Positions 1-10,247 of a DNA stretch of 64,000 nucleotides are shown one piece after another (position 1 is the first letter of the stretch; each line of letters begins with the position of its first letter). The position numbers and the translations under genes were made by a program. Source of the stretch: Nymphalis io (taxonomy: Eukaryota; Arthropoda; Insecta; Lepidoptera; Nymphalidae); the NCBI RefSeq assembly GCF_905147045.1, contig NC_065904.1, positions 2,356,001 to 2,420,000 of the forward strand, written 5' to 3'. The notes beneath the pieces are model-generated. The model saw only the letters and a program-made list of their open reading frames with translations. It did not search any database and was not told the origin of the DNA.

Positions 1-160
1 GGTGGACACGTGGCAGATTTTCATCCGCCAAATGCAGCTTTCCTCACGATGTTACCCGTCAACGCCGAGAACGAGATGGATTTAAAAAACACAAATTAAG
101 CACATGAAAATTCAGTGGTTAAGATTCTCGTATTCTAACCACTGCGCCACCACGACTTCT
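1..160 (-). repeat. A-SINE, degenerate copy cut by the window edge
   Basis: Reads as the reverse complement of the A-SINE found many times in this window: 'cctcacgatgtt', 'aaattaagcacatgaaaatt' and a decayed tRNA-like head at 100-160 ('ctaaccactgcgcc'). It lies upstream of the exchanger gene, and the 3' part of the element is outside the window. Confidence 0.75.
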
Positions 161-1312
161 TGCTAGTATAGTAATAATAATTCTTAATTAAAGAAACCTT
201 TGCCTGGTACTTCAATGTGAACAAGTTATTCGTTATCATATATATTTAGATATTATTCTGATTTTAACTGCATCTTATTTTAAAATACTTAATAAAATCA
301 TACATACCTAAATATTTACTTGCAAGATTAAGGCAGTGTCATACAAGTAAGTTCCGTCTACCGCAATTATCCAATAAAAAAATTATATCCTAATCCGATA
401 AAATAATTATAAACTTTTTTAATCGGATGTTAAGTTAAACAATAATTTAATTAAAAAAAATTTTTTTGTAAAAAAAATTTAATTTGTAATATTAGGTACC
501 CATTATATAATTTATAATACGTATCAACAAATTAGTTATCTTTATATTTTTTTAAAGTAATATCATTCGTCCTCTAGACGAATTTATTTTTATTTACTTG
601 TACAAAGGACGTACAAAATAACAGCAATAGTAACTTTGTCCTATCTTGCATAAGAAACGTAAGTTAATGTTCGCTTGTCACGAACTATAGTGATTTCATC
701 GAAACAATATGAGACTAATGTCAATGCATATACATACTCAGCTTTCGTCCAAAAACCTATAATATAAAATAATTCTAAACTTGAAAGATTTTACTGAAAC
801 AAATAAGTATAGAAAATTGGAAATTAGTGAAATGAAGTGATTTAAAAGCATACGTTCGAGTAAATGAAAAAGCCTTAAGTTAAGTTCACGTCAAGTAATC
901 TACAAGGAAGCGTTGGGCGTGTAAAATAATATTCAGTAAATTCTATACTCTATTTGTAAATAAATACGGTTCATATTTGCACTAAATGAAAATTGTTCAG
1001 AACGCGCATGATTCCTTGAATAAACGGCAGTTTGGTGTGCTTTCATCATGCAATTTTAAGTCTTAATACCTTAAGCGTAAAGTTTTAATCTAATAAAATT
1101 AACTCACTGTCGCACTACAGATGCGCTTCCGCGTTTTAAGGATTTTCGAAGTAGGTATTACAATTGTATACATATCCTTCGGCATAGTCCTTCTTTAAGC
1201 GGTGATATACTTTTATACATGTTTAATTAAAACTCAACTGCTATTGCTGCAGAAAATGATTAAATATTAAACATTTTAATTATAAATATTAAATATAATA
1301 TAATTTTAAATA
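161..1312. other. AT-rich upstream intergenic DNA, no gene seen
   Basis: No reading frame of note, no RNA gene and no recognisable repeat. Poly-A and poly-T runs are frequent. It could hold distal regulatory DNA of the exchanger gene, but nothing in the sequence shows this. Confidence 0.5.
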
Positions 1313-1502
1313 TTAAGGGTGAGTGAGCCAGTGTAATTACAGGCACAAGGGACATAAAATCTTAGTTCCCAAGGTTGGTGGCGCATGGGCTATAAGCGAT
1401 GGTTGACATTTCTTACAATGCCAATGTCTAAGGGCGTTTGGTGACCACTTACCATCAGGTGGCCCATATACTCGTCCACCTTCCTATTCTATAAAAAAAA
1501 AA
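1313..1502 (+). repeat. B repeat, 5'-truncated copy
   Basis: Begins at 'gggtgagtgagccagtgtaa' and runs to the family's A-rich 3' tail ('ctattctataaaaaaa'). The left third of the full-length element is missing, as expected of 5' truncation on target-primed insertion. It lies about 500 bp upstream of the GC-rich promoter block. Confidence 0.9.
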
Positions 1503-1984
1503 TTATGTAATTTAGTATAAGAATTTTATTTATTTATTAACTATATATTTTAATATATGTAGATAGATACGTATTTTAAGAATAACAATACAAAGGTATT
1601 CCTTAGTATATAATACATGTTTACATATATATGTATATCTGTGAATTACAATGAATGTAATTAAGAACTCGTACATCTTTTACGTTGTGTTTCATTTTTG
1701 TGAAAACAAAACAATAAATACATAAAAATCACGTCAAATCTCACGTTTTTAAATCTGTGATTACACTATGAGTAATTAATTTGCTTAAAGGATTAACTTA
1801 TTTGTATTTATAAATATTAATTGACTCTTTTTGAATCATTTTTGTCTTTCTTTTAATTATTATTCTTGTAAAAAATCATAGACAATAGAATACTATTGCG
1901 ATTATTGCGAGTACGTTATGTAATTGTTATAGTATACGCATGCACGCATTGGAAGTTTTTCGTAGACTGTTTTTAGGGCAGGAC

Positions 1985-2096
1985 CAGCCAGTCGTAGCGC
2001 GGAGCGGCGGCGCGGCGCAGTGCGGCGCTATCGAGCGGCGGCGCGAGGGGCGCGGGATAGAGCGGTGACTATCGATACTTAGACGATGTATCGATT
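1985..2096 (+). promoter_or_regulatory. GC-rich promoter-like block with two DRE-type motifs
   Basis: An abrupt CpG-dense island (about 1985-2060, tracts of 'gcggcgcg') stands in otherwise AT-rich DNA 430-550 bp before the exchanger start codon. Directly downstream is TATCGATA at 2070-2077, the exact DRE consensus bound by DREF in Drosophila, and a 7/8 match, TATCGATT, at 2089-2096. The position, base composition and motifs fit a core promoter or untranslated first exon. No transcript data are available, so the role is inferred. Confidence 0.5.
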
Positions 2097-2384
2097 AAAC
2101 TCGATTCTAGTTTATCATTTATTTATGACCAAGATTTTTTATTAGAAAGTCTACGAACATCAGCATATTTTTAAATGACGTTTCTATTGAAGTTTCTCTT
2201 TTACTAATTATTATTATCTTATAAATCTTGAGCTTGATAAAATAAAATTTAATTTAAATATCAAATAAATTTTATTAATTAAATAAATAATATTTTGAGT
2301 ACATTTAACAGCTTACAATTTGGTGTAGGCCTTAATTTGGTCCCTTTTTCATGTCTTTCGTTATGCTCTTCCATTCGGGTTTTC

Positions 2385-2392
2385 TATAAAAA
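2385..2392 (+). promoter_or_regulatory. Candidate TATA box (TATAAAAA)
   Basis: TATAAAAA would place a start site near 2415. It competes with the initiator candidate at 2499 and with the DRE/GC block further upstream. AT-rich sequence makes chance matches common, so support is weak. Confidence 0.2.
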
Positions 2393-2498
2393 CTCGATAC
2401 TCGATTGTATAAATTAAATTGTGCCATCCCGAATGTAGTCAAAATTCGGAAAAGAATAGTAATGTCGATAGCGATCGGGCCGCGTCGTATCTCGGCCG

Positions 2499-2503
2499 TC
2501 AGT
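2499..2503 (+). promoter_or_regulatory. Candidate arthropod initiator (TCAGT)
   Basis: TCAGT matches the arthropod Inr core, with +1 at A2501. At +28 to +33 (2528-2533) the sequence GGATGG matches the DPE consensus RGWYVT at five of six positions. A start here would give a 29-nt leader and would leave out the upstream out-of-frame ATG at 2462. A chance match is possible. Confidence 0.25.
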
Positions 2504-2529
2504 GTGCTCGCAGCCCCCGGGAGCGCGGG

Positions 2530-3237
2530 ATGGGTGGCGCGCTGCTGCTCGCGCTGCTGGCGGCGGCGCGGGCCGGCGAGCCCAACGCGACCGACCTCAC
2601 CGCAACCGACTTCACCGACCTCACAGGCCCCGACCCTGAACTCGAGGAGAGGACCCCGCTCTTCCCCGAGGATCTCTTCACCGACGATGAACGTCGCTCC
2701 GGCGCCGTCGTCCTCCACGTGATAGGCATGGGCTACATGTTTGTAGCTCTCGCGATAGTTTGCGATGAGTTCTTCGTGCCGGCGCTGGACGTGATCATCG
2801 AGCGACTCGCGATACGGGACGATGTCGCCGGCGCTACCTTCATGGCAGCCGGTGGCTCAGCCCCTGAGCTGTTCACATCTATTATCGGCGTGTTCGTGTC
2901 GTTCGACGACGTCGGCATAGGAACGATCGTCGGTTCCGCCGTGTTCAACATATTGTTCGTGATCGGTGCTTGCGCGCTGTTCTCGCGCACGACGCTAACC
3001 CTCACATGGTGGCCTCTCTTCCGCGATTGCACCTTTTACTCGATCAGCCTCCTTGTGTTAATATACTGTTTCCGTGATAATGTTATATACTGGCAGGAGG
3101 CGTTGGTACTGTTATCTTTGTATGGAGCGTACGTGTTGTTCATGAGATGGAACCAGCAAGTGGAGAGAGCGGTGAAGAAGCTGATATACAAAAACAAGGT
3201 GACGAGGGTCAGGAGTACTGATCAGCTGATGCCTACG
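2530..3237 (+). CDS. Nckx30C: K+-dependent Na+/Ca2+ exchanger (SLC24/NCKX), first coding exon
   Basis: Encodes residues 1-236 of a plasma-membrane antiporter that exports Ca2+ with K+ in exchange for Na+. Residues 1-15 (GG-ALLLALLAAARA) are a signal peptide. An acidic extracellular segment with an N-glycosylation sequon (N19-A-T) follows. Membrane segments lie at about 59-79, 100-122, 130-152, 166-182 and 188-205. The alpha-1 repeat contains GATFMAAGGSAPELFTS (101-117) and GIGTIVGSAVFN (129-140), which carry the conserved acidic and Ser/Asn ion-binding residues. Its GGSAPEL form is that of NCKX1/2 and insect Nckx30C. The exon ends after codon 236 (phase 0) at donor ACG|GTGAGC. The start is fixed because the upstream extension of the frame contains no ATG. 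Base composition is GC-rich in an AT-rich setting, as expected for a constrained exon. Family assignment is firm; orthology to Nckx30C rather than another NCKX paralogue is likely but not proven. Confidence 0.92.
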
Positions 3238-4204
3238 GTGAGCTCGCCCGCACAAACCTTGCATGCACTCAGGCATGGATTTGGTTAACATTATGAACTC
3301 ACACTTTGATACAAAACTATCAGACAAAATTGGCACACTTATACTTGATACATCCCAAATCCATGTCGTTATAGGAAATAACTAGATAGAGCCTGGTATT
3401 AATAGAAACATTGTTACTGTTGTCCATACATATAATATTTATCGTATCGATGTCGTTAAACTCACATGAAACTATAATTTTTCATCATATTACATCCATT
3501 AGATTATATTATTCAAACTCGTAACATTAATTTTAATCTGTGGATAATTTACCACACTTCGTGATTTCTAAACGCAAACATGAAACGTTTAAAAATATCG
3601 AAAACAATGTAACGTAAGCATTAATTTGTAAACTAACTGTATCTTGATATTACAAAATTGTTACGGAATTAATTTGGTTTCAAGCATTCAAAATTGTTTC
3701 TTTAACGTGAACTACATTTTGTAATTGTGATAATTTCGAATAGGTCTTGTGTAAATGACGAATTATGCGATAAACTAGTTGATAAACACACCGAAGTTTA
3801 CGATATGTTATTTATTAAAAGGCGCTGTTTGAGGTGCGTTGTTATGACTACTGACTCGCCCAGTGCTTTGATTGCTTATGTAACGTTGGCGTGACCTCGT
3901 GTATATTTTGACTCGATTAAACTCATGTATTTTTATTGCGTCGATTAGCAACAAAGTTCTTACGGGAGCCGGGAATTGGGTTAAATTTTATTACGACGGT
4001 CGCGTGTTGATCTATTATCCCATGTGGATCTTGAATGTCATAGCGTGATGATGTGCTTTTTTATATTCGCGTCTCATGTATACATAGACTAATAATACGA
4101 GTTATATTCTTATGTATTTGTGTGTGATGGTGAATGTATGGGGTTTTATTTCATGATCCTATTCGCACGCCGAAACGTAACTTGTTTGCGAAATGGTTAA
4201 AAAC
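3238..4204. other. Start of the intron, no feature seen beyond the splice donor
   Basis: AT-rich intronic DNA with no recognisable repeat. Nothing beyond the donor at 3238 can be supported. Confidence 0.4.
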
Positions 4205-4385
4205 TTTTTTTTTTTTTTATATTCACCGGGAGGGCAAATGACTCTACTCCACCTGATGGTAAGTGGTAGTAGAGTCCAAACGCGATGACGGCCAGTACAG
4301 ACGGGAAAAACGTTCTGCACTAGCCGCCTTCGCCTTGCCGGCCCGCAAGATGCCTCTTCACGCCTCGTTTGAAGGAACCCGGGTT
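4205..4385 (-). repeat. Unclassified interspersed repeat with oligo-T head
   Basis: A poly-T run, then 'gggagggcaaatgactctac', 'cctgatggtaagtggtagta' and a GC-rich end ('cgccttgccggcccgcaaga'). The oligo-T at the left implies a - strand retroelement with an A-rich 3' tail. It shares the 'cacctgatggtaagtgg' module with the reverse B repeat but differs elsewhere. Confidence 0.55.
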
Positions 4386-5114
4386 GTAACTTATACTATG
4401 TTAATTAAAAAAACTGTCAATAGTTCATAAGTGGTACATAAAGTAAAATATATATTCTTATATGTGTATTCCATTGAAGAATAAGCAATTTCAAGAATAA
4501 TCTGATCACTGCATACAAAATGTATAGTTATGGAAATATATTTCCCAATTTCAAAATTCGTAATGGACGAAACAGAATTATTTTTGTTAATATTAATCTC
4601 TAAAAACTTGGTATTCACATTAAATTCATAAAATCATTATAAGCTACAAAATATGTATTATATTCCAAGATAAAATTTTTCACACCGGATTTTTTTTTAA
4701 TGAAAATTACACTAGCATTACTTTAATACAAAAAACCACAATATTTTTTTTCAACACTGCATTACAGAAAAATGAAATACATTACAAAATAAGAGTGTAT
4801 TATTTTACATTTGAAATGCTGTTTTATTTTGAACAATAATGATAAAATGCAAAATACTTTTTAAACGAACTTTATTCTCGCTACGATGCTTGCTACGATG
4901 GGCTACGAGCCTACGGGAGAGCTACGCGCTCGTATTATAAAAATATACCTGACTATTAAAGTGATGCATTTTTAGGTACAGCGAGTTTCATACCGTTAAA
5001 ACCATGAAATAAATTTCCTTATGATGTCTACAGATAACAAAGAAACAATACAGTTCGATCTTGTGAAATCAATTTATTAGTATTATATTTATTATTGCTG
5101 TGTATTGATAAGTT
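4386..5114. other. AT-rich intron with a short GCTACGA-type repeat
   Basis: Mostly featureless. At about 4880-4930 there are several imperfect copies of GCTACGA ('gctacgatgcttgctacgat', 'ggctacgagcctacggga'), a decayed short tandem repeat. Confidence 0.35.
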
Positions 5115-5265
5115 CTGGTTTAAAGGGTGACTAAGCCAGTATAATAACATCTTAGATATCGTGCTCAGCGGCGAATTGATGGTGTAAGGAGTATACTATG
5201 GGCGAAATTGAGTTTTTTCCACAAGCCTTATGTTACCAATTATTGTTTAGTCTGTTTTCTGTAAA
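5115..5265 (+). repeat. B repeat, degenerate copy
   Basis: 'ttctggtttaaagggtgact', 'gccagtataataacatctta' and 'tgatggtgtaaggag' follow the order of the B repeat with many changes and gaps. Confidence 0.5.
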
Positions 5266-5759
5266 AAAAACTTTGATTATTATATTAGACAGCGTATTAA
5301 GAGTATACCGTATAGTATATATACATATATATTTATAGTTATGATGTCTATGGGTATAGTTGACCTACTATCAAGTGACCGATTTACGTTTCAGCTTATT
5401 TCTATCCATAAAAGTAAAGGAGATTTAAAATAGTGAAGGATAATCTGTTAAAAAAAAATTTAAAGTCTCGACGTATTTAATTATCCGATATATATTTGAT
5501 ATATATATTTTTTTAATTTTTCGTAAAAGTAAAAACACGCACTAAACATTGGTAATCAATATTTGTATTCCTGATCGTTATTTGTGATATTTAATGTAAA
5601 TAGAGTTCCTTCTTGAAAAATATTTAAATCTTTTATCGATTTTCACTAAACTAATGTAATACAGCCTTATTAAGCTTTTTAGTTAATTTATGTAACAAAG
5701 CGCAATTATAATAATAAATAAAATACATACGCTAAATCCTAATTAATAATAATAATAAT

Positions 5760-6120
5760 GTCCTCCAGACCGATTTCGGCCACGGCGGCCAATCTCAAGA
5801 GAGATTAGCCAAATACGCAGAAGATATTATAGTGCACAAGTGTGTGCGCAAACACAGGTGCACTCTCTATTCCCTAACTCATAATCCGATGGGACAGCAA
5901 TCCGAAACGACCGGAAAGAGTTCAGGCGCAGGACCAACAGCTTTACGTGCTTTCCGAGGCACGGGAGTGTACACAGTTCCAACTTCCAGACTCCGGGCTG
6001 CTACTGACAATTTTCTGATAAAAAAACCCAATATTTTTTTATTGGCCCGACCTGAAAATCGAACTAAGGACCTCCGGGTCTGCAGCCTTATATCAAGCCA
6101 CTAGACCAACGAAGCAGTCA
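5760..6120 (-). repeat. C-SINE, full-length reverse copy
   Basis: Runs from the 3' end ('tcctccagaccgatttcggc') to the tRNA-like head at 6040-6120 ('cactagaccaacgaagcagt'). The head contains the complement of a box-B-like stretch. A TAA/AAT microsatellite abuts the 3' end at 5743-5759. Confidence 0.85.
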
Positions 6121-6125
6121 ATCCT

Positions 6126-6300
6126 AAATAATATTATAAATGCGAAGTGAGTTTGTTACGCTACCACGTTTTAACTACTCAACGGATAGTTTTGAAACTT
6201 TCCATACATGTTTGTCAGGCATACAGAGAATGACATAGAATACCTAACAGCAGCCTCCCTCTCACACCAGCAAAACCACGGGCGGAAACGAGTATTCAAT
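6126..6300 (+). repeat. J repeat copy
   Basis: 'attataaatgcgaagtgag', 'tttgttacgctaccacgttt' and 'gaaactttccatacatg' follow the order of the J repeat found also at 16365. No coding capacity. Confidence 0.5.
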
Positions 6301-6764
6301 AAAAACATATAAAATTAAATACAAAATTAAATTTAAAATTAAGTAATTCATAACATCCAATAACTAAAGTTTTCGTAAATTTATATAAAATCCGTTAAGT
6401 TCCATTAAGGGTTTGTATTTTTATAATGGAAACACTGCAATGCATCTTGGCTCTGATAACTTCATCTACAGACATGATAAAAAAATATACCTATCACTCC
6501 AACTTCTCAAGATCTGTGCCAACTTCGCTTGCACATTATTCGCAGTCAACTTTGATCATTATAAGTTAAGATCAGATATGCTTAAAAGGATTTTGCGATC
6601 TTTGTAATAATCTTTTGATATATTTTCAAAGTGTTGTAAAAATATTGTTAGGGTGCTTTTAAGTTTTTTTTTCAATCCGATAATGTTTCTTAGTAACATT
6701 ATATATTAATGATTTGCAGTTAATCATAATCTTTTGCAATATAATAGATTTGCTGATTCGATAT

Positions 6765-6952
6765 AATAGATTTGAATCAAATCGAATCAACAGGCAATCG
6801 TTGTCCACTGCTGAACATAGGCCTCTCCCAAATAGGGTATGGGCAAACCCCTCCCTTAATGGCAGATGCGCCCAAAAAAAAGGCCCCCAGTTACCGGCAA
6901 GCCCGCTAGGCCCGACCAAGGTAGCGGTCGCGGTATCGGCAATAGATTTGAA
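6765..6952 (-). mobile_element. RTE-type LINE 3' fragment flanked by a 12-bp target duplication
   Basis: The insert (6777-6940) reads on + as 'caatcgttgtccactgctga' 'acataggcctctccca', the complement of the well-known RTE 3' end also present at 60318-60640. AATAGATTTGAA at 6765-6776 is repeated exactly at 6941-6952. The 164-bp length makes it heavily 5'-truncated or a non-autonomous derivative. Its GC content contrasts with the surroundings. Confidence 0.7.
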
Positions 6953-6976
6953 ATTTATATGCAATTCCGATTAGTG

Positions 6977-6992
6977 TCACTAGAGGGCGCTA
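6977..6992 (+). promoter_or_regulatory. CTCF-like motif
   Basis: TCACTAGAGGGCGCTA agrees closely with the conserved CTCF core (YAGRKGGCGC). It is a single site in AT-rich intron just outside the RTE insertion. Binding is untested, and the match could belong to an old repeat. Confidence 0.3.
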
Positions 6993-7102
6993 TTATAATT
7001 CTATACAAATTGCTGTTACCACTGATTAATAATATTTTTTTACAACTTTGTATTTTCGGTATCCAAAAAAAATTTTTAATTTTATTTAAAGACGAATTAA
7101 GA

Positions 7103-7400
7103 GCCGAGATGGCCCAGTGGTTCGAACGCGTGAATCTTAACCGATGATCGTGGGTTCAAACCCGGGCAAGCACCACTGAATTTTCATGTGCTTAATTTGT
7201 GTTTATAATTCATCTCGTGCTTGACGGTGAAGGAAAACATCGTGAGGAAACCTGCATGTGTCTAATTTCATTGAAATCCTGCCACATGTGTATTCTACCA
7301 ACCCGCATTGGAGCAGCGTGGTGGAATAAGCTCCAAACCTTCTCCTCAAAAGGGAGAGGAGGCCTTAGCCCAGCAGTGGGACATTAACAGGCTGTTACTG
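7103..7400 (+). repeat. A-SINE, full-length copy
   Basis: The tRNA-like head has box A (TGGCCCAGTGG) and box B (GGTTCAAACCC). The body ('aaaacatcgtgaggaaacct', 'gcattggagcagcgtggtgg') and 3' end ('cagcagtgggacatt', 'aacaggctgttactg') are complete. TTAAAGAC occurs just before (7085-7092) and just after (7401-7408) and is a likely target duplication. Confidence 0.92.
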
Positions 7401-7954
7401 TTAAAGACCAAACGTTTTATCAACTAAAAGTGAATCCGAAATGGTTCAGTAAATAGCACGTAGTCGGACATTTAAGTATTTCATTATTACACGATATATA
7501 CCGCGAATTTTATTTAGCATTTAAATAGAAGTTACACAATATTAATTTTCTCGGAAGATGCTTCAATCAATATATAATTTGTATATTATCTTAAATTTAA
7601 AATAAGAAATGGTTTTATTAACTTAAATTTATTTTATCAATGATGTATTTAAAACAACCATTAACCAAAATACAACCCGGTCTATTAATAACTGTCAAGA
7701 GAATGAGGCTAAGCTATTATAGACGGACAACGGATTTCGAAGCAACAATAGTTATGGTGTCTGAAATATTTACGCACTAAATTTAGTAACAAATGCGTTT
7801 AGTACTTTGCGTCACCAGTTCGTGACGTATTTAATTATTTAAATTGACGTTGAAATATCATTAAGGCACACTACTCAATACGAGAACTATATTAAAATAG
7901 ATGATAAAAAATACTGAGTTTCTAATATGTATATTTTCTAGTAAAAATCTTTTT

Positions 7955-8140
7955 TTTTTTCATGTTATAGGTAGGCGGTCGGGCAAATGGGACACCTGAT
8001 GATCAGTGGCAACCACCGCCCGTAGACATTGGCGATGTAAGAAGTATTAGCCATTTCTTACATCGCCAATGCGCCACCAACCTTGGGAAGGAAGATTTGT
8101 GTCCCTTGTGCCTGTAGTTACGTTAGTAAGCTGGTATCAT
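7955..8140 (-). repeat. B repeat, reverse 5'-truncated copy
   Basis: Starts with the oligo-T complement of the 3' tail and continues 'gggacacctgatgatcagtg' to 'gtgcctgtagtta'. It contains the family's internal palindrome (GGCGATGTAAGAA / TTCTTACATCGCC, 8030-8066). Confidence 0.85.
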
Positions 8141-8204
8141 ATGGTGACCAATTTACCTCTTTAAAATAAATAAATCTTATAATAAACTGATAATGAAGTA
8201 CCTA

Positions 8205-8335
8205 CCGATGCGAAATTGCTTGCATGATACCAAATTTCATTAAATTCGGTTTAGTGGTTTAGCCGTGATAGCGCAGATAAAACGGACAATCAAAGTTGCT
8301 TTCGTATTTATAATATTACTATAGATATTGACGTG
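8205..8335 (-). repeat. J repeat, reverse copy
   Basis: 'gataccaaatttcattaaat' 'tcggtttagtggtttagccg' is the J repeat core in reverse, ending at 'tataatattactatagat'. Confidence 0.6.
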
Positions 8336-8971
8336 TAATAGCGTTTCAAATAAGATTCATAAACTCAGAGACTTTGTTTTCTACAATACATTATTATTAA
8401 CTTTATCTTAACATTTACCTTGTTGGCGTAACACGCACAACACAAATAATTTTAAATGTTATATTTTTGGTCTCATTAGTAGTAAATGAATGTAACGTTA
8501 ATTAGCAATACAATTAATTATTTCTTAAATTAAATTAATCAAATTATTAATGTGTTCTATTTTTAAATAATACTTTTTGCACGTAAACTAACGACCCGTA
8601 AATGACTGGACTTAAGCGGCCTCTCCTTTTAAGACAAGGCCTGGAGGTTTTAATTTCAGTACGAAATTAATTATAAATTCAAATTAAGAACACAAAAGTG
8701 TTTACTTAGCTTGATTTGAATCTGTGTTTTTTCGGTTCAGATCAACGTATTATAATCACTGAACCTGCACGATAACTAGTATTCGAATAAAACTTATTAA
8801 TAACTTTTACTAACATAAATACAATAATTATATGATAATATTGTCGTGCAACAAATTGGAAATTGATATTATCTTTGTGTTTTCACTATTCAATATGTTC
8901 AATATAGTATATAATATATTAAACAGGGTTCTTTATTACAAGCTTGTGTTTATCTTGCAATGTTTGTTTTT

Positions 8972-9208
8972 AGTATGTCTTGATCAAATCTTGTGAGCTG
9001 AATTGTAACAACTTCCTCTTATCCTGCAGAGTTGAAATTTTAAATCTTAATTTAGTTCCAATGACAATGCCCTCTGATGATCAGCAAGATTCTACATTCA
9101 GAATTGACTTCAGACAAATAAACTCCTCAACGGTCAACATCATTGATAATAAATTTTGTTGGCATATACATTCTTGTTTAAAAAATGTTTTTTGTCTATT
9201 CATTTATA
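8972..9208 (+). repeat. Unclassified dispersed repeat, copy 1
   Basis: Similar along its length to 53045-53373: 'gagctgaattgtaacaactt', 'agttgaaattttaaat', 'atgacaatgccctctgatga' and 'aactcctcaacggtcaacat' each have counterparts in order. Both copies stop next to a reverse A-SINE. I do not recognise the family. Confidence 0.6.
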
Positions 9209-9494
9209 GAAATTACAGTAACAGTAACAGCCTGTTAATGTCACACTGCTGGGCTAAGGCCTTCTCTCCATTTTAAGGAGAAGGTTTGGAGCTTATTCCA
9301 CCACACATGTGGCAGAATTTCAATGAAATTAGACACATGCAGGTTTCCTCACGATGTTTTCCTTCACTGTCAAGCACGAGATGAATTATAAACACAAATT
9401 AAGCACATGAATATTCAGTAGTGCTTGCCCGGGTTTGAACCCACGATCATCGGTGACACGCGTTCTTACCACTAGGCCATCTCGGCTGAAATTA
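9209..9494 (-). repeat. A-SINE, reverse copy with short target duplication
   Basis: Reverse complement of the full A-SINE, from 'cagtaacagtaacagcctgt' to 'ccatctcggc'. GAAATTA at 9209-9215 and 9488-9494 is a likely 7-bp target duplication. Box A and box B complements are present at 9425-9485. The 'caccac' to 'acatgtg' region carries a small deletion that drops the 'gctgctccaatgcgg' module. Confidence 0.85.
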
Positions 9495-9869
9495 AAAACA
9501 TGTTAATAGTTATATTTAATTAGATTCCGTCCAGACAAGCGTGATTGAATTTAAACGTCATATATGCACATACTTTAGATAATATATATATAATATATTT
9601 TAAAAACATTTAAAATATAAATTTATTAAAAGCATCTCAACTTATACTTATTACGACTAATATTATGTAGCACAAACAAATTTATAGCTCACTCAGAAAT
9701 AAGCTGTATTAAGCTATAGCGCTGTTATTCAGCTAAGCCTGAAATTAGTAAGATTACGAACAAAACTCAACGTATAATCGCTAAGCCATAAAAATATTAA
9801 TAAAGAAAAAAAATGGTTAAAAGTATAAAGAAACAAAATAAAGTAAAATGTAAGTATCATCCTGTTAAT

Positions 9870-10247
9870 TGAAGGGTGAGTAAGCCAGTGTAATTACAGA
9901 TTGTACTTTATGATAGGGCTTTGTGCAAGCTCGTCTGGGTATCATCAGATATTCTACTGTAAAATGTCAGTAATAAGTATTGTTGTGTTATTATTGTTTT
10001 TTATAGAATAGGAAGGCGGACGAGCATATGGGCCACCTGATGGTAAGTGGTCACCAACGCCAATAAAAATTGGCATTGTAAGAAATGTTAACCATCGCTT
10101 ACATAGCCGATGCGCCACCACCAACCTTGGGAACTAAGATGTTATGCCCCTTGTGCCTGTTATTACACTGGCTCACTCACCCTTCAAACCGGAACACAAC
10201 AATACCAAGTACTGCTGTTTTGCGGTAGAATATCTGATGAGTGGGTG
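9870..10247. repeat. Two B repeat copies in opposite orientation
   Basis: Forward fragments lie at 9870-9900 ('gggtgagtaagccagtgtaa') and 9915-9965 ('gggctttgtgcaagctcgtc'). A long reverse copy occupies 10000-10247. The forward pieces are out of the family's normal order, so an old copy was rearranged. Confidence 0.75.

Noticed and set aside
2419..2529. N-terminal extension of the exchanger frame by 37 codons
   Set aside because: The extension begins at a TTG and contains no ATG. The signal peptide follows the ATG at 2530 directly.
2332..2729. Two - strand frames (128 and 76 codons) opposite the first exon
   Set aside because: Antisense shadows of a GC-rich exon; low-complexity Arg/Ser/Gly content and no splice or homology support.
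7103..7180. True tRNA gene
   Set aside because: Box A/B motifs are present, but the sequence cannot close a proper cloverleaf and is the head of a dispersed SINE with many copies.
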